This document shows, piece after piece, positions 1 through 10,572 of a DNA stretch of 64,000 bases. A program made the position numbers and the translations under genes. Source of the DNA: Pseudomonas sp. dw_358 (GTDB taxonomy: Bacteria; Pseudomonadota; Gammaproteobacteria; Pseudomonadales; Pseudomonadaceae); contig NZ_JAAVUX010000001.1 of the NCBI RefSeq assembly GCF_018449655.1, positions 698,245 through 762,244 of the forward strand. Direction: 5' to 3'. The notes under the pieces are model-generated. The model did not search any database and was not told the origin of the DNA. It worked only from the letters and a program-made list of their open reading frames with translations. Numbering within the stretch: position 1 is the stretch's first letter; every line of letters starts with the position of its first letter.

Positions 1-1560
1 GGGCTCGGCAGGCTCGGCCGGCTTGGTCACATCACGGACCAGTGCGGCACGCATTTCCACCGCCTGTTTCGGGTCCTTGACCTTCAACCGCAGGGTCAGA
101 CGCCAGCCTTTGGTCTCCGGGTTGTAGCGCAGGCTGTTTTCCACCAGATCGGCGTTGTCACCGGTGCTCACCTGGCTGTTGACCACAGTGTCTGGCGCCA
201 GTTTGGCCAGAGCGGGGCCTTCGAAGTCGATCAGGAACGCCACGGTGCCGTCCGGCTGGCGAACCAGGTTGGACTGCTTCACGTCACCGGTGGAGCGCAG
301 TGTCTGCTTGACCCAGCCGCTGGCCGGATCGTGCAGGGCTTCTTCGTTCATGGTGAAGTGGAGGCGGTAGTTGTGCTCCAGGGCTTCGCCCGGCTCCGGC
401 ATTTTTTCCGGGTTCCAGAACGCCACGATGTTGTCGTTGGTTTCGTCGGTGGTAGGGATTTCGACCAGATCGACGGTGCCCTTGCCCCAGTCACCCTTCG
501 GCTCGACCCACGCGCTTGGACGCTTGTCGTAACGGTCGTCGAGATCTTCGTAACGTTCGAAGTCGCGACCGCGCTGAAGCAGACCGAAACCTTTCGGGTT
601 TTCGACGGTGAAGCTGCTGACCGCAAGGTGTTTCGGATTGTTCAGCGGACGCCAGATCCATTCGTCATTGCCGGCGTGAATCGACAGACCGGTAGAGTCA
701 TGCAGCTCGTGACGGTAGTTGAGCACCTTGGACGGCTGGTTGGAGCCAAACAGGAACATGCTGGTCAGCGGCGCGATACCCAGGCGGCTGACATGGTCAC
801 GCAGGAACACCTTGGAGCTGACATCCACCACGGCATCGCTGCCAGGGCGCAGGATCATCTTGTAGGCGCCGGTGGAACGCGGCGAATCCAGCAGGGCGTA
901 GATCACCAGTTGCTTGTCGTCCGGGCCAGGGCGTTCGACCCAGAACTCGGTGAAACGCGGGAACTCTTCCCCCGACGGCAGCGCGGTGTCGATGGCCAGG
1001 CCCCGGGCCGACAGGCCGTAGACTTGATCCTTGCCGATCACACGGAAATAGCTGGCGCCCAGAAGGGTCATGATTTCGTCCTGCTTGTCACCCTTGTTGA
1101 TCGGGTACAGGACGCGGAAACCGGCATAGCCCAGGTTTTCCGTCGCTTTCGGGTCGAATTGCAAGTCGCCGAAATCAAAGCGAGAGGGATCGTACTTGAT
1201 CTCCTGCACCGTGTCGGCGGTCACTTCGTTGATCTTCACCGGTGTGTCGAAATGCATGCCCTGGTGATAGAAGGACAGCTTGAACGGGGTCTTGTCGTCC
1301 GCCCATTCGGCCTTGTCGTTGCGGAACTGGATCTTCTGGTAGTCCGCGAACTTCATGTCGCGGAATTCCTTGGGCAGATTGCTCTTGGGCGCTTCGTACT
1401 TCTGGCCGGCGAGCGCCTTGGCGCGCGCGGCGACGTCGTCCAGGTCGAACGCCCACAGTTGGCTGGCGCCGAACAGACAGAACAGTGCTGTACTCGCCAA
1501 CACTGCGCTACGCAAGCGTCTGGCGTTCTTCCCTGGTGCATTTCTGGAGCTAACAATCAC
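1..1560 (-). CDS. opgG: Glucans biosynthesis protein G (partial, 3' end outside window)
   Basis: Periplasmic protein needed to make osmoregulated periplasmic glucans, working with the membrane glucosyltransferase OpgH. 520 codons are visible and the C-terminus lies beyond base 1. The start is GTG at 1560-1558 with a GAGGG ribosome site just upstream; no ATG fits. Residues 1-37 form a signal peptide (basic KNARRLR, hydrophobic stretch, cleavage after QLWA). The mature protein opens [21 protein letters not shown], which is typical of the MdoG/OpgG family, and family blocks such as [36 protein letters not shown] and [16 protein letters not shown] follow. opgH would be expected downstream, outside the window. 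A long plus-strand reading frame over the same bases is an antisense shadow. Confidence 0.93.
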   Translation of the reverse strand, partial: MIVSSRNAPGKNARRLRSAVLASTALFCLFGASQLWAFDLDDVAARAKALAGQKYEAPKSNLPKEFRDMKFADYQKIQFRNDKAEWADDKTPFKLSFYHQGMHFDTPVKINEVTADTVQEIKYDPSRFDFGDLQFDPKATENLGYAGFRVLYPINKGDKQDEIMTLLGASYFRVIGKDQVYGLSARGLAIDTALPSGEEFPRFTEFWVERPGPDDKQLVIYALLDSPRSTGAYKMILRPGSDAVVDVSSKVFLRDHVSRLGIAPLTSMFLFGSNQPSKVLNYRHELHDSTGLSIHAGNDEWIWRPLNNPKHLAVSSFTVENPKGFGLLQRGRDFERYEDLDDRYDKRPSAWVEPKGDWGKGTVDLVEIPTTDETNDNIVAFWNPEKMPEPGEALEHNYRLHFTMNEEALHDPASGWVKQTLRSTGDVKQSNLVRQPDGTVAFLIDFEGPALAKLAPDTVVNSQVSTGDNADLVENSLRYNPETKGWRLTLRLKVKDPKQAVEMRAALVRDVTKPAEPAEP

Positions 1561-1827
1561 GAGCAACCCTCGCCGAAAACAGATCAAAAAACCAACGGCC
1601 AGCTATCGTTTGCCGGGTTGGCGAGCATTGTTCGGACTCCGAAAGGAGGCAATGATTCCCCCGACGTCGTCCGACCAGCCTGAGACTGGAACAAATGTGG
1701 ATCAACAGACGCTGATTTACCTAGCGCGCGATTATCTAGCAGGCTGAGTAACAACGCACCATTGACAGTGAAGTATTTATGCTACAAAGCCGCTGTTTCA
1801 CCTGCAACTTCCTGTTTTTAGTCACAT

Positions 1828-2265
1828 TCAGACATCCAGCAGAAAGGTAACCGGGCCATCGTTGACCAGGCTCACCTGCATGTTGGCGCCGAAACGGCCA
1901 GTGGCCACCACTGCGTGCAACAAGCGGGCCTGATCGATCAGGTAGTCAAATAATTCTGCGCCCAGCGCTGGCGGCGCCGCCGTGGTGAAGCTTGGCCGCA
2001 GGCCACTACGGGTATCGGCCGCCAGCGTGAACTGCGAGACCAGCAGCAAACCGCCCGCCACGTCCTTGAGCGACAGGTTCATTTTGCCGGCTGCATCGCC
2101 GAATACCCGGTAGTTGAGCAAGCGGTGCAACAGCTTGTCGGCATGCTCGCGGGTGTCCTGCGGCTCGACCGCCACCAGCACCAGCAGACCGGAGCCAATG
2201 GCACCGACGTGTTCACCTTCGACGTCCACTCGGGCACTGCTCACACGTTGCAGCAGCCCCCTCAC
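1828..2265 (-). CDS. dtd: D-aminoacyl-tRNA deacylase
   Basis: Hydrolyses D-aminoacyl-tRNAs (also Gly-tRNA-Ala) so that D-residues do not enter protein; cytosolic. 145 aa, the same length as E. coli Dtd. The family hallmarks are present: SQFTLAAD near residue 80 and the Gly-cisPro motif in [11 protein letters not shown] near the C-terminus. The start is GTG at 2265, sharing bases with the TGA stop of pip (4-base overlap), so the two genes are translationally coupled. The reading frame stays open far upstream inside pip, but that part does not resemble Dtd. Confidence 0.95.
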   Translation of the reverse strand: MRGLLQRVSSARVDVEGEHVGAIGSGLLVLVAVEPQDTREHADKLLHRLLNYRVFGDAAGKMNLSLKDVAGGLLLVSQFTLAADTRSGLRPSFTTAAPPALGAELFDYLIDQARLLHAVVATGRFGANMQVSLVNDGPVTFLLDV

Positions 2266-3233
2266 GCCTCCTCCAGCGGCAAGTCGAGCAGGCGCCGGGC
2301 CATCTGATCGGCAGCGCGGACCAACGCGTCGGTGATGCCCGGCTCGGAGGCGGCGTGACCGGCATCGCGGATCACTTGCAGCTCGCTGTTGGGCCAGTTC
2401 TGGTGCAATTCCCAGGCGTTGTCCAGCGGGCAGATGACATCGTAGCGACCATGGACGATGACCGCCGGCAGATGGGCGATGCGCGGCATGTCGCGAATCA
2501 GCTGGTCGGGTTCGAGGAAAGCGCTGTTGACGAAGTAATGGCACTCGATACGGGCGATGGACAAGGCTCGCTGAGGCTCGCTGAAGCGGTCCACCACCAG
2601 CGGGTTGGGACGCAGGGTGGCGGTGCGGCCTTCCCAGGTGGACCAGGCCTTGGCAGCGTGCATCTGGGCAATCTGATCAGGGCCGGTCAGGCGCTTGTGG
2701 AAAGCGCTGAGCAAGTCGTCACGCTCATCGGCCGGGATCGGCGCCAGGTAGTCCTGCCAGTAGTCCGGGAACAGACGGCTGGCACCGGACTGGTAGAACC
2801 ATTCGATTTCTTGAGGGCGCGCCAGGAAAATGCCGCGCAAGATCAGACCATGAACCCGTTCTGGATGGGTCTGGGCATAGGCCAAGGACAGGGTCGAACC
2901 CCAGGAGCCGCCAAATAGCACCCATTTTTCGATGCCCAAGTGCTCGCGAATGCGCTCAAGGTCCGCCACCAGATGCCAGGTGGTGTTGTTTTCCACGCTG
3001 GCGTGAGGCGTGGAGCGCCCGCAACCGCGCTGGTCAAAGGTGATGATCCGGTACAGATTGGGGTCGAAGTAACGGCGGCTCTGCGCATCGCAACCCGACC
3101 CCGGCCCGCCATGGATGAACACCACAGGCAGCCCTTCAGGCGATCCGCTTTCGTCGACGTACAACACATGCGGCGCTTCTACGGCCAGATCGTGCCGGGC
3201 GTAGGGTTTGATCTGCGGGTACAAGGTCTGCAT
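2262..3233 (-). CDS. pip: Proline iminopeptidase (alpha/beta hydrolase)
   Basis: Removes N-terminal proline from peptides; S33-family alpha/beta hydrolase, cytosolic. 323 aa. It shows the oxyanion-hole segment [12 protein letters not shown] (about residues 37-48), [13 protein letters not shown], and the nucleophile elbow [13 protein letters not shown] with catalytic Ser. The acid residue probably lies in [10 protein letters not shown] and the His in [12 protein letters not shown] chose ATG at 3233 because GGAG sits 6 bases upstream; the adjacent GTG at 3236 is too close to that site. The gene is followed immediately by dtd with overlapping stop and start. Confidence 0.94.
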   Translation of the reverse strand: MQTLYPQIKPYARHDLAVEAPHVLYVDESGSPEGLPVVFIHGGPGSGCDAQSRRYFDPNLYRIITFDQRGCGRSTPHASVENNTTWHLVADLERIREHLGIEKWVLFGGSWGSTLSLAYAQTHPERVHGLILRGIFLARPQEIEWFYQSGASRLFPDYWQDYLAPIPADERDDLLSAFHKRLTGPDQIAQMHAAKAWSTWEGRTATLRPNPLVVDRFSEPQRALSIARIECHYFVNSAFLEPDQLIRDMPRIAHLPAVIVHGRYDVICPLDNAWELHQNWPNSELQVIRDAGHAASEPGITDALVRAADQMARRLLDLPLEEA

Positions 3234-3353
3234 CACGCGCTCCGTAAGGGGAAGGGTTCTGAATCTTGGCTTGAGCCATCATAAACCCGAAAGCGCTTTT
3301 GGCGCATTCCCCACATAACCTTTGTGGAAAGGCAGCGCAGGGCACAAGCCCCC

Positions 3354-4154
3354 TCAGGCGTAGCGCTCTTTCCCCCAGGCGACGAATGTGTCGAGCATCT
3401 GCTGGATCACCGCCTGAGTCGGCGTCGCCAGATCTTCCCGATAGGGAAACGGTTCGACCTCTTCCATGTACCGGCACTGCGCCAACTCCAGCTGCACGGC
3501 ATGGATGTCCCGCGCCGGGTTGCCATAGTGGCGGGTGATGTGGCCACCCTTGAACCGGCCGTTGAGCACATGGCTGTAGCCTTCGGCAGCCGTGCACACC
3601 GCCTCCAGCCGCGACGCCACTTGCGGGTCGCAGCTGGCGCCGTTGAAGGTACCCAGGTTGAAGTCCGGCAACTGCCCCTCGAACAGGTGCGGCACCACCG
3701 AGCGGATGGAGTGGGCATCCCACAACAGGGCATAGCCATGCTCGGCACGCAGGCGTTCGAGTTCAGCGTTCAACGCGTGGTGGTAGGGTGTCCAGACCCG
3801 TTCAAGATAACCCGCGCGCTCGGCCGTCGAGGGCTCCAGGCCTGCCTTGAACAGCGGTACGCCATCAAACAGCGTCGAAGGGTACAGTCCGGTAGTCGCG
3901 CCGGCATAGAGCGGCTTGTCGTCGGAAGGCCGGTTGAGGTCGATGACAAAGCGCGAGTAGTGGCCCACCAGCACGCTGGCCCCCATGGACTGGGCAAAGG
4001 CGTACAGCAACGGAATATGCCAGTCGGTATCCGGCAGCCCCAGCGCTTCCTCCACCAGACCGGCTTCCACCGCAGGGGTCAGCTCCAGGCCCGCATGGGG
4101 GACGCTGATCAACAGGGGAATCCGACCTTGGGTAAAGCTCAGAACGTTATCCAT
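3354..4154 (-). CDS. hutG: N-formylglutamate deformylase
   Basis: Last step of the HutF-type histidine route: N-formyl-L-glutamate to glutamate plus formate. 266 aa of the N-formylglutamate amidohydrolase family, beginning MDNVLSFTQGRIPLLISVPHAG. DLNRPSDDKPLY, LLWDAHSIRSVVPHLFEGQLPDFNLGT and FKGGHITRHYG carry the likely zinc and substrate residues. The start is ATG 4154 with AGGAGA 7 bases upstream. It follows hutI by 13 bp in the same orientation and ends the hut operon. Confidence 0.95.
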   Translation of the reverse strand: MDNVLSFTQGRIPLLISVPHAGLELTPAVEAGLVEEALGLPDTDWHIPLLYAFAQSMGASVLVGHYSRFVIDLNRPSDDKPLYAGATTGLYPSTLFDGVPLFKAGLEPSTAERAGYLERVWTPYHHALNAELERLRAEHGYALLWDAHSIRSVVPHLFEGQLPDFNLGTFNGASCDPQVASRLEAVCTAAEGYSHVLNGRFKGGHITRHYGNPARDIHAVQLELAQCRYMEEVEPFPYREDLATPTQAVIQQMLDTFVAWGKERYA

Positions 4155-4167
4155 CAAGACTCTCCTT

Positions 4168-5370
4168 TCAAAGACTGACGAGGGCGCCGTGGCGCACGAC
4201 GCGCTTGTTCAATTCGCCGCCCAGCCAGTACGCCAGGTCGGCTGGCCGGTCGATCTCCCAGGCGACAAAGTCGGCGTGCTTGCCGGCTTCCAGCGAACCG
4301 TGGGTCGCCTGCATGCCCAGCGCCGTGGCCGCGTGCAAGGTGACGCCGGCCAAGGACTCTTCGGGCGTCATGCGAAAAAGTGTACAGGCCATGTTCATCA
4401 TCAAGCGCAGCGACAAGGCCGGCGAGGTGCCCGGGTTCAGGTCGCTGGCGATAGCGATCTGCACACCGTGCTTGCGCAGCGCCTCCATGGGCGGCAGCTG
4501 CGTCTCGCGCAGGAAATAGAAGGCGCCCGGGAGCAGCACTGCCACGGTCCCGGCCGCTGCCATGGCGATCGCGTCGTCTTCGGTCATGAACTCCAGATGG
4601 TCTGCAGACAGCGCCTGATAGCGTGCCGCCAGGGTCGAACCGTGCAGCGACGACAACTGTTCGGCATGCAGTTTGACCGGCAGCCCCAGGCCCTGCGCCA
4701 CCTTGAACACGCGCTCGACTTGAGCGGGGGAAAACGCCAGGTATTCGCAGAAAGCGTCCACGGCGTCCACCAGCCCCTCCCGGGCCAGCACCGGCAGCAT
4801 TTCTGCGCAGATGTGCTCGATGTAGGCGTCGGCCCGGCCCTCGTACTCGGGCGGCAACGCATGCGCGGCCAGGCAGGTGGCCCGCACCGTGACGGGCAAC
4901 GCCTCGCCCAGACGCCGGATCACTTGCAGCAGCTTGCGCTCGTTGGCCAGGTCCAGGCCGTAACCAGACTTCATTTCCACTGTGGTGACGCCGTCACGCA
5001 GCAGGCTGACCAGACGGCGCCGCGCGCTGATGAACAGTTCATCGCCCGTGGCCGCGCGGGTGGCGCGGACCGTGCTGGCAATGCCACCACCGGCGGCAGC
5101 AATTTGCGCGTAGCTGACCCCTTGCAGACGCTGCTCGAATTCGCCACTGCGGTTGCCGCCGAACACGGTGTGAGTGTGGCAATCGATCAGCCCTGGCGTG
5201 ACCCAGGTGCCGCCGAGGTCGACGGCACTGGCGTCAGCCTCCGGGGCTTCGCTGGCCGGGCCGATCCACTCGATCAGGTGAGCGTCGGTGAGGATGGCGG
5301 CGTTCTCGATGATCGAGTAACGGCCGCCTGCCATGGTTGCGATCTGGCAGTTGTGCCATAGGGTTTTCAT
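4168..5370 (-). CDS. hutI: Imidazolonepropionase
   Basis: Third step of histidine breakdown: opens 4-imidazolone-5-propionate to N-formimidoyl-L-glutamate. 400 aa metal-dependent amidohydrolase, full length. The HxH metal motif is in [15 protein letters not shown] near residue 67; further metal and substrate residues are in [22 protein letters not shown] and [16 protein letters not shown] lies 6 bases before ATG 5370. Spacing to the lyase paralogue upstream is 17 bp and to hutG downstream 13 bp, so all three are probably one transcript. Confidence 0.96.
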   Translation of the reverse strand: MKTLWHNCQIATMAGGRYSIIENAAILTDAHLIEWIGPASEAPEADASAVDLGGTWVTPGLIDCHTHTVFGGNRSGEFEQRLQGVSYAQIAAAGGGIASTVRATRAATGDELFISARRRLVSLLRDGVTTVEMKSGYGLDLANERKLLQVIRRLGEALPVTVRATCLAAHALPPEYEGRADAYIEHICAEMLPVLAREGLVDAVDAFCEYLAFSPAQVERVFKVAQGLGLPVKLHAEQLSSLHGSTLAARYQALSADHLEFMTEDDAIAMAAAGTVAVLLPGAFYFLRETQLPPMEALRKHGVQIAIASDLNPGTSPALSLRLMMNMACTLFRMTPEESLAGVTLHAATALGMQATHGSLEAGKHADFVAWEIDRPADLAYWLGGELNKRVVRHGALVSL

Positions 5371-5387
5371 GTAAATCTCCTGTCAGG

Positions 5388-6911
5388 TCACAACAAATGT
5401 GGGAAAGTCCGGCTCAACAACGCCGGATCCTTGAGGATCGCCGCACTGGTGGCAATGTCCGGCGCCAGCCAGCGGTCCTGGTCGTAGGGCGGGATGTGCA
5501 GACGTATCAACTGCCACGCCGCCGTGGTGCCCACGCCAAAGCCCTGCGCCTTGAGAAATTCGAAGGCCTGGGCCGCCAGCAGATACTCGATGGCGAGGAT
5601 CTGCGTGCAGTTCTCCAGGGCCCGGTGCAGCTTGAGTGAAGCGTTGGTGCCCATGCTCAAGTGGTCTTCCTGCAAGCCTGAGGTGACGTAGTTGTCTACC
5701 ACCGCCGGTTGGGCCAACTGGCGATTCTCCGCACAAAGGGAAGCGGCTACGTATTGCACGATCATCATCCCGGAATTGACCCCAGGCTGGCTCACCAGAA
5801 ACGCCGGCAGGCCACTGACCTGCGGGTTGATCAGGCGGTCGAGGCGGCGCTCGGCAATCGCCCCGATCTCGGCCACTGCAATCGCCAGCAGGTCGGCGGC
5901 AAACGCCACGGATTGACCATGGGGGTTGGCCTGGGACACCACCCGATAATCCTCAGGCGTGCCCAGCAGCAGCGGGTTGTCAGTGGCCGAGTTGAGTTCG
6001 GTCTCGATCTGCCGTGCGGCATGGGCCAATTGATCGCGTGCCGCGCCGTGGACCTGGGGAATGGAACGAATGCTCAGTGCATCCTGGGTACGGATGCCCC
6101 GGCTGCTGTCGATCACTTCACTGCCCGCCAGCAAGGCACGCAGGTTTTCGCCCACCACCTGCATACCCGGATGGGGCTTGAGCGCGATGATCTGCGGGTC
6201 GAAGGCATCGATCTGCCCGCGCAGGGCTTCGAAACTCATGGCGCCGATCACATCGGCCCATTGGCTCAGGCGCTGGGCGTCGTCCAGAGCCAGGCAGCTC
6301 AGCCCGGTCATGCACGGCGTGCCGTTGACCAGGCACAGCCCGTCCTTGGCCCCCACTTGCACCGGCTCCAGATGCGCCTCGGCGAGGGCCTGGCTGGCGG
6401 GCACCACCTGCCCGCGGTAGCTGACCATGCCCACGCCCAGCAGGCCGACGCCGATGTGGGCCATGTGGGTCAGGTAACCCACGGAGCCCTGGGACGGCAC
6501 CTGCGGGGTAACTCCCAGGTTGAGAAAGGCCAGCAAGCCTTCGACGACACGCCGGTGCAGGCCCGAACGGCCTTGACTGAAGTTGACCACGGCCGCGCAG
6601 ATGATCGCCCGGGCCTGTTCATCGGTGAGCGGTTTGCCCACACCGCAGGCGTGGCTGAGCAAGGTGTTGCGCGACAGCTGGCTGAGCTGCTCGTCCTGCA
6701 GCGAAACGTTGCACAGTGCGCCGAGCCCGGTGTTGACGCCATAGGCTCGCTCGCCGCTGGCGACGATGCGCTGCACGATGGCCTGGGCGTTATCGATCCG
6801 CGCCCACGCCGCCTCGGACAACTCCAGTACCGCGCCGTGGCGCGCCACGGCCACTACATCCTGCCAGCGCAACAACGCGTCGCCGATCACGACTTTCTGC
6901 ACAAACACCAT
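5388..6911 (-). CDS. Aromatic amino-acid lyase (HAL/PAL) paralogue lacking the MIO triad
   Basis: 507 aa and clearly of the histidine/phenylalanine ammonia-lyase fold: YGVNTGLGAL at 57-66, FSQGRSGLHRRVVEGLLAFLN around 111-131, LVNGTPCMTG, TDNPLLL, LASRYVD-free C-half, NSGMMIVQYVAA and LQEDHLSMG. In true histidases the segment after GSVG reads ASGDLAPLAHM, and Ala-Ser-Gly cyclises to the MIO electrophile. Here residues 142-150 read GSVGYLTHM, so the triad is absent and the loop is about three residues shorter. It is therefore unlikely to be the working histidase. I recall an equivalent second hutH-like gene in the hut loci of P. fluorescens SBW25 and P. aeruginosa, dispensable for histidine growth in SBW25. 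Start ATG 6911 has GGAAGG 5 bases upstream. Function unknown. Confidence 0.85.
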   Translation of the reverse strand: MVFVQKVVIGDALLRWQDVVAVARHGAVLELSEAAWARIDNAQAIVQRIVASGERAYGVNTGLGALCNVSLQDEQLSQLSRNTLLSHACGVGKPLTDEQARAIICAAVVNFSQGRSGLHRRVVEGLLAFLNLGVTPQVPSQGSVGYLTHMAHIGVGLLGVGMVSYRGQVVPASQALAEAHLEPVQVGAKDGLCLVNGTPCMTGLSCLALDDAQRLSQWADVIGAMSFEALRGQIDAFDPQIIALKPHPGMQVVGENLRALLAGSEVIDSSRGIRTQDALSIRSIPQVHGAARDQLAHAARQIETELNSATDNPLLLGTPEDYRVVSQANPHGQSVAFAADLLAIAVAEIGAIAERRLDRLINPQVSGLPAFLVSQPGVNSGMMIVQYVAASLCAENRQLAQPAVVDNYVTSGLQEDHLSMGTNASLKLHRALENCTQILAIEYLLAAQAFEFLKAQGFGVGTTAAWQLIRLHIPPYDQDRWLAPDIATSAAILKDPALLSRTFPHLL

Positions 6912-6933
6912 GTCTGCCTTCCTCATGGGGCCA

Positions 6934-7749
6934 TTACAGCGTGGCCACCCGTCGCTGCACGAACCGATCAACGTAGTCGTCGGCGGGTTGATGAATGATT
7001 TGTTTCGGCGTCCCGACCTGGATCAGGCGGCCGTCTTTCATGATCGCAATGCGGTTACCCAGGCGCACGGCCTCGTCGAGGTCGTGGGTGATGAACACGA
7101 TGGTCTTGTGCAGCGAGGCTTGCAGTGCGAGCAGCTGGTCCTGCATTTCTGCGCGGATCAACGGGTCGAGGGCGCTGAAGGCTTCGTCCATGAGAATGAT
7201 GTCGGTGTCGGCCGCCAGCGCCCTGGCCAGGCCGACCCGCTGGCGCATGCCACCGGACAGTTGCTCGGGCCACGCCTGCTCGTAGCCCTTGAGGCCCACC
7301 TGCTCGACCCAATGCCGCGCCCGCTCCCGACATATCTGCTTGTTTTCGCCGCGCACCTTGAGCCCGTAGGCAACGTTTTCCAGCACAGTGCGATGGGGCA
7401 ACAAGCCGAAGCTCTGAAACACCATGCTGATCCGGTGCCGCCGGAATTCGCGCAAGGCGTCCATGGACAGGCCGAGAATGTCCTCGCCGTCCACCAGGAT
7501 CTGCCCGCTGTCCGGATCGATCAGGCGATTGAAATGCCGTACCAGGGTCGATTTTCCAGAACCGGACAGGCCCATGATGACGAAAATTTCCCCGGCCTCG
7601 ATGCTCAGGGACAGGTTGTCGACGCCCACCACGCAGCCGCTGGCCGCCAGCACCTGGTCCTTGCTCTGGCCCTGCTGCAACAACTGCAAGGCCTGCTGCG
7701 GATGAGGGCCGAAAATCTTCGAGACGTTGTGCACTTCGATCAGGCTCAT
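6934..7749 (-). CDS. hutV: ABC transporter ATP-binding protein, ProV/HutV type
   Basis: ATPase of a quaternary-amine/amino-acid importer, here probably for histidine or urocanate because of its place in the hut operon. 271 aa. Walker A is in [15 protein letters not shown] (about 60-74), the Q-loop in [15 protein letters not shown], the signature in [15 protein letters not shown], Walker B in [12 protein letters not shown], and the H-loop in [10 protein letters not shown]. The N-terminal insertion before the Walker A ([20 protein letters not shown]) is typical of ProV-like proteins. There is no C-terminal CBS pair, unlike E. coli ProV. ATG 7749 overlaps the permease stop (ATGA). The substrate-binding protein expected in such a system is missing next to it. 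Confidence 0.9.
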   Translation of the reverse strand: MSLIEVHNVSKIFGPHPQQALQLLQQGQSKDQVLAASGCVVGVDNLSLSIEAGEIFVIMGLSGSGKSTLVRHFNRLIDPDSGQILVDGEDILGLSMDALREFRRHRISMVFQSFGLLPHRTVLENVAYGLKVRGENKQICRERARHWVEQVGLKGYEQAWPEQLSGGMRQRVGLARALAADTDIILMDEAFSALDPLIRAEMQDQLLALQASLHKTIVFITHDLDEAVRLGNRIAIMKDGRLIQVGTPKQIIHQPADDYVDRFVQRRVATL

Positions 7750-8600
7750 GGCTGCACCCCCGGCCGACGCGGACGCCCGTACGCCTGGGTAATGCGATCG
7801 ATGACGATGGCCAGAATGACGATGGCCAACCCGGCCTCCAGGCCGCGACCGACGTTCAAGGTCTGGATGCCGATCAGCACATCCTCCCCCAGCCCCCGTG
7901 CGCCGATCATCGAGGCGATCACCACCATCGACAGCGCCATCATGGTGGTCTGGTTGATCCCCGCCATGATACTCGGCAGCGCCAGCGGCAATTGCACGCC
8001 AAACAGCTGCTGCCAGCGGTTGGCGCCGAAGGCGTTGATGGCCTCCATGACCTCCCGGTCGACCTGGCGAATGCCCAGGTCGGTCAGGCGAATCAACGGT
8101 GGCACCGCGTAGATGACCGTGGCAAAGATGGCCGGCACCTTGCCCAGGCCGAACAGCATCAACATCGGGATCAGGTAAACGAAGCTGGGCAGGGTCTGCA
8201 TGATGTCGAGCAGTGGCATCAGTACCGCACGCAGGCGATTGCTGCGGGCGGCCAGCATGCCAAGCGGAATGCCGATCAACACGGCGATCAGAGTCGACAC
8301 CAGCATCAGTGCCAGGGTCTGCATGAGCTTGTCCCACAGGCCCACCGCGCCGACCAGAAACAGCAGGCCGACAATAAGCGCAGTACTGGTGAGCTTGCGC
8401 GTGGCGTGCCAGGCAATCAGCGCTACCACGATCAGCAACAGCCACCAGGGCGTCATGCGCAGCAAGCCCTCCAATTTCACAATCAACCACAGCATGCTGT
8501 CGGAGATCTGCCGAAACAGATCGCCGTAGCGGGTCACCAGCGCGTCCACCTCATCGTTGATGGGGGTGGCCACGGAAAACGTCAGGCTGTCGGGGAACAT
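7746..8600 (-). CDS. hutW: ABC transporter permease, ProW/HutW type
   Basis: Inner-membrane permease of the same importer as the ATPase that follows. 284 aa with about six hydrophobic segments ([91 protein letters not shown]). The cytoplasmic EAA-like loop is [26 protein letters not shown]. The gene overlaps the ATPase by 4 bases. Upstream there is only a 119-bp gap containing a REPIN before hutU; in other pseudomonads a binding protein, a permease and hutH stand there. Confidence 0.9.
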   Translation of the reverse strand: MFPDSLTFSVATPINDEVDALVTRYGDLFRQISDSMLWLIVKLEGLLRMTPWWLLLIVVALIAWHATRKLTSTALIVGLLFLVGAVGLWDKLMQTLALMLVSTLIAVLIGIPLGMLAARSNRLRAVLMPLLDIMQTLPSFVYLIPMLMLFGLGKVPAIFATVIYAVPPLIRLTDLGIRQVDREVMEAINAFGANRWQQLFGVQLPLALPSIMAGINQTTMMALSMVVIASMIGARGLGEDVLIGIQTLNVGRGLEAGLAIVILAIVIDRITQAYGRPRRPGVQP

Positions 8601-8642
8601 AGGCGGCTCTCGGGTTCACTGTCGTAACACACAGCCTACCTT

Positions 8643-8703
8643 GCAGGACCGAGCTTGCTCGGGAAGCCGGCGATACATTTTTCCCGAACAAGCTCGGTCC
8701 TGC
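8643..8703. repeat. REPIN, family with core ACCGAGCTTGCTCGGGAA
   Basis: Two 23-base inverted arms (8643-8665 and 8681-8703) differ at one position and flank a 15-base spacer. The same core recurs at 29547, 50093 (degenerate) and 63508, so this is a dispersed family. It lies between hutU and the ABC permease, within the hut operon, and could act as an mRNA-stabilising or attenuating hairpin. Confidence 0.9.
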
Positions 8704-8719
8704 GCGGCTCCGAGTGTTT

Positions 8720-10384
8720 TCAGCGAACCATCGGCAGATTCAAGCCCTGCTCTTTCGCACAATCGATCGCTATCTGATACCCCGCATCGGCATGACGCAT
8801 CACCCCGGTGGCCGGATCGTTGTGCAGCACGCGGGCAATGCGCTCCGCCGCCTCGTCGGTGCCGTCGCAGACGATGACCATCCCCGAATGCTGGGAGAAG
8901 CCCATGCCCACGCCGCCGCCATGGTGCAAGGACACCCAGGTCGCGCCGCTGGCGGTATTGAGCAAGGCATTGAGCAAGGGCCAGTCGGACACGGCGTCGG
9001 AGCCATCGCGCATCGACTCGGTCTCGCGGTTGGGGCTGGCGACCGAGCCGGAGTCCAGGTGATCGCGGCCGATCACCACCGGTGCCGACAGCTCGCCGCT
9101 GCGCACCATTTCGTTGAACGCCAGGCCCAGCTTGGCGCGCTGGCCCAGGCCGACCCAGCAGATACGCGCCGGCAGGCCCTGGAAGTTGATACGCTCGCGG
9201 GCCATGTCCAGCCAGTTGTGCAGGTGGGCATCGTCCGGGATCAACTCCTTGACCTTGGCGTCGGTCTTGTAGATGTCCTCGGGGTTACCCGACAGCGCAG
9301 CCCAGCGGAATGGCCCGACACCACGGCAGAACAGCGGACGGATGTAGGCCGGGACAAAACCAGGGAAATCGAACGCGTTGCTGACGCCCTCTTCCTTGGC
9401 CATCTGCCGGATGTTGTTGCCGTAGTCGAAGGTCGGAATGCCCTGTTTCTGGAAGTCGAGCATGGCCTGCACGTGGACCGCCATGGACTGCTTGGCTGCC
9501 TTGACTACAAAAGCAGGCTCGGTCAGCGCGCGGGCGCGGTAATCGTCCCAGCTCCAGCCGGCGGGCAGGTAGCCATTGAGCGGGTCGTGGGCGCTGGTCT
9601 GGTCGGTGACCATGTCCGGTCGTACGCCGCGTTTGACCAGTTCCGGAAGGATTTCAGCCGCGTTGCCCAGCAGAGCCACGGAGATGGCCTCGCCGGCGGC
9701 GGTGTACTTGGCAATGCGCGCCAGGGCGTCGTCGAGGTCGCTGGCCTGTTCGTCGACATAACGGCTGGCGAGGCGAAAGTCGATGCGGCTCTGCTGGCAC
9801 TCGATGTTCAGCGAGCAGGCACCGGCCAAGGTCGCGGCCAAGGGTTGCGCGCCGCCCATGCCGCCCAGGCCGGCGGTCAGCACCCACTTGCCCTTGAGGC
9901 TGCCGTCATAGTGTTGGCGACCGGCTTCGACGAAGGTTTCGTAGGTGCCCTGGACGATGCCCTGGCTGCCGATGTAGATCCAGCTGCCGGCAGTCATCTG
10001 GCCGTACATGGCCAGGCCTTTGGCATCGAGTTCGTTGAAGTGTTCCCACGTGGCCCAATGGGGCACCAGGTTGGAGTTGGCGATCAATACTCGGGGCGCA
10101 TTGGTGTGGGTCTTGAACACGCCGACCGGCTTGCCAGACTGAACCAGCAAGGTCTCGTCGTCATTGAGGTGGGTCAGGCTTTCGACAATCTTGTCGTAGC
10201 ATTCCCAGTTACGCGCCGCACGGCCGATACCACCGTAGACCACCAGTTCCTTGGGGTTTTCCGCCACTTCGGGATCGAGATTGTTCATCAGCATCCGCAG
10301 CGGCGCTTCGGTCAGCCAGCTTTTGGCGGTGAGCTGAGTGCCACGGGTGGCACGGATTTCGACATCTCTGAATTTGCTGGACAT
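8720..10384 (-). CDS. hutU: Urocanate hydratase
   Basis: Second step of histidine breakdown: adds water to urocanate to give 4-imidazolone-5-propionate, using tightly bound NAD+. 554 aa, the normal length. The NAD-binding segment is [21 protein letters not shown] (about 170-190), the catalytic Cys is in [15 protein letters not shown], and [19 protein letters not shown] is another family block. ATG 10384 has AGGAG 7 bases upstream. A HutC-type operator lies 38 bases before the start, marking this as the first gene of the hut operon running towards hutG. The frame stays open upstream of the ATG, but that part overlaps the operator and is not coding. Confidence 0.97.
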   Translation of the reverse strand: MSSKFRDVEIRATRGTQLTAKSWLTEAPLRMLMNNLDPEVAENPKELVVYGGIGRAARNWECYDKIVESLTHLNDDETLLVQSGKPVGVFKTHTNAPRVLIANSNLVPHWATWEHFNELDAKGLAMYGQMTAGSWIYIGSQGIVQGTYETFVEAGRQHYDGSLKGKWVLTAGLGGMGGAQPLAATLAGACSLNIECQQSRIDFRLASRYVDEQASDLDDALARIAKYTAAGEAISVALLGNAAEILPELVKRGVRPDMVTDQTSAHDPLNGYLPAGWSWDDYRARALTEPAFVVKAAKQSMAVHVQAMLDFQKQGIPTFDYGNNIRQMAKEEGVSNAFDFPGFVPAYIRPLFCRGVGPFRWAALSGNPEDIYKTDAKVKELIPDDAHLHNWLDMARERINFQGLPARICWVGLGQRAKLGLAFNEMVRSGELSAPVVIGRDHLDSGSVASPNRETESMRDGSDAVSDWPLLNALLNTASGATWVSLHHGGGVGMGFSQHSGMVIVCDGTDEAAERIARVLHNDPATGVMRHADAGYQIAIDCAKEQGLNLPMVR

Positions 10385-10421
10385 GGGCTGACTCCTGGAG
10401 ATTCGTACGCACACATATTTA

Positions 10422-10435
10422 CTTGTATGTACAAG
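10422..10435. promoter_or_regulatory. Putative HutC operator upstream of hutU
   Basis: CTTGTATGTACAAG contains an exact TGTA-N2-TACA palindrome, the site I recall for Pseudomonas HutC. It is followed by GCATATGC. Binding here would repress hutU and the genes after it until urocanate is present. A second matching site lies before hutF. Confidence 0.75.
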
Positions 10436-10572
10436 CATATGCAAGCTGGAGGCCAAGTTGTCGGATCGGCTTGGAGGGCTTTGGATCAAAGGGTGGAGCA
10501 CAAGTGTAGCGGTGTTACCGATGACCGCTTTTGCCCCTCGTCGGGGCAACGGGTAACAATTTGGTGCGGTTT

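Noticed and set aside
331..1683. 450-codon plus-strand frame across opgG
   Set aside because: Antisense shadow of GC-rich opgG; low-complexity His/Val/Gly composition and no ribosome site.
6934..8490. 518-residue fused ABC protein
   Set aside because: The upstream part is the permease gene read in another frame; the ATPase starts at ATG 7749 overlapping the permease stop.
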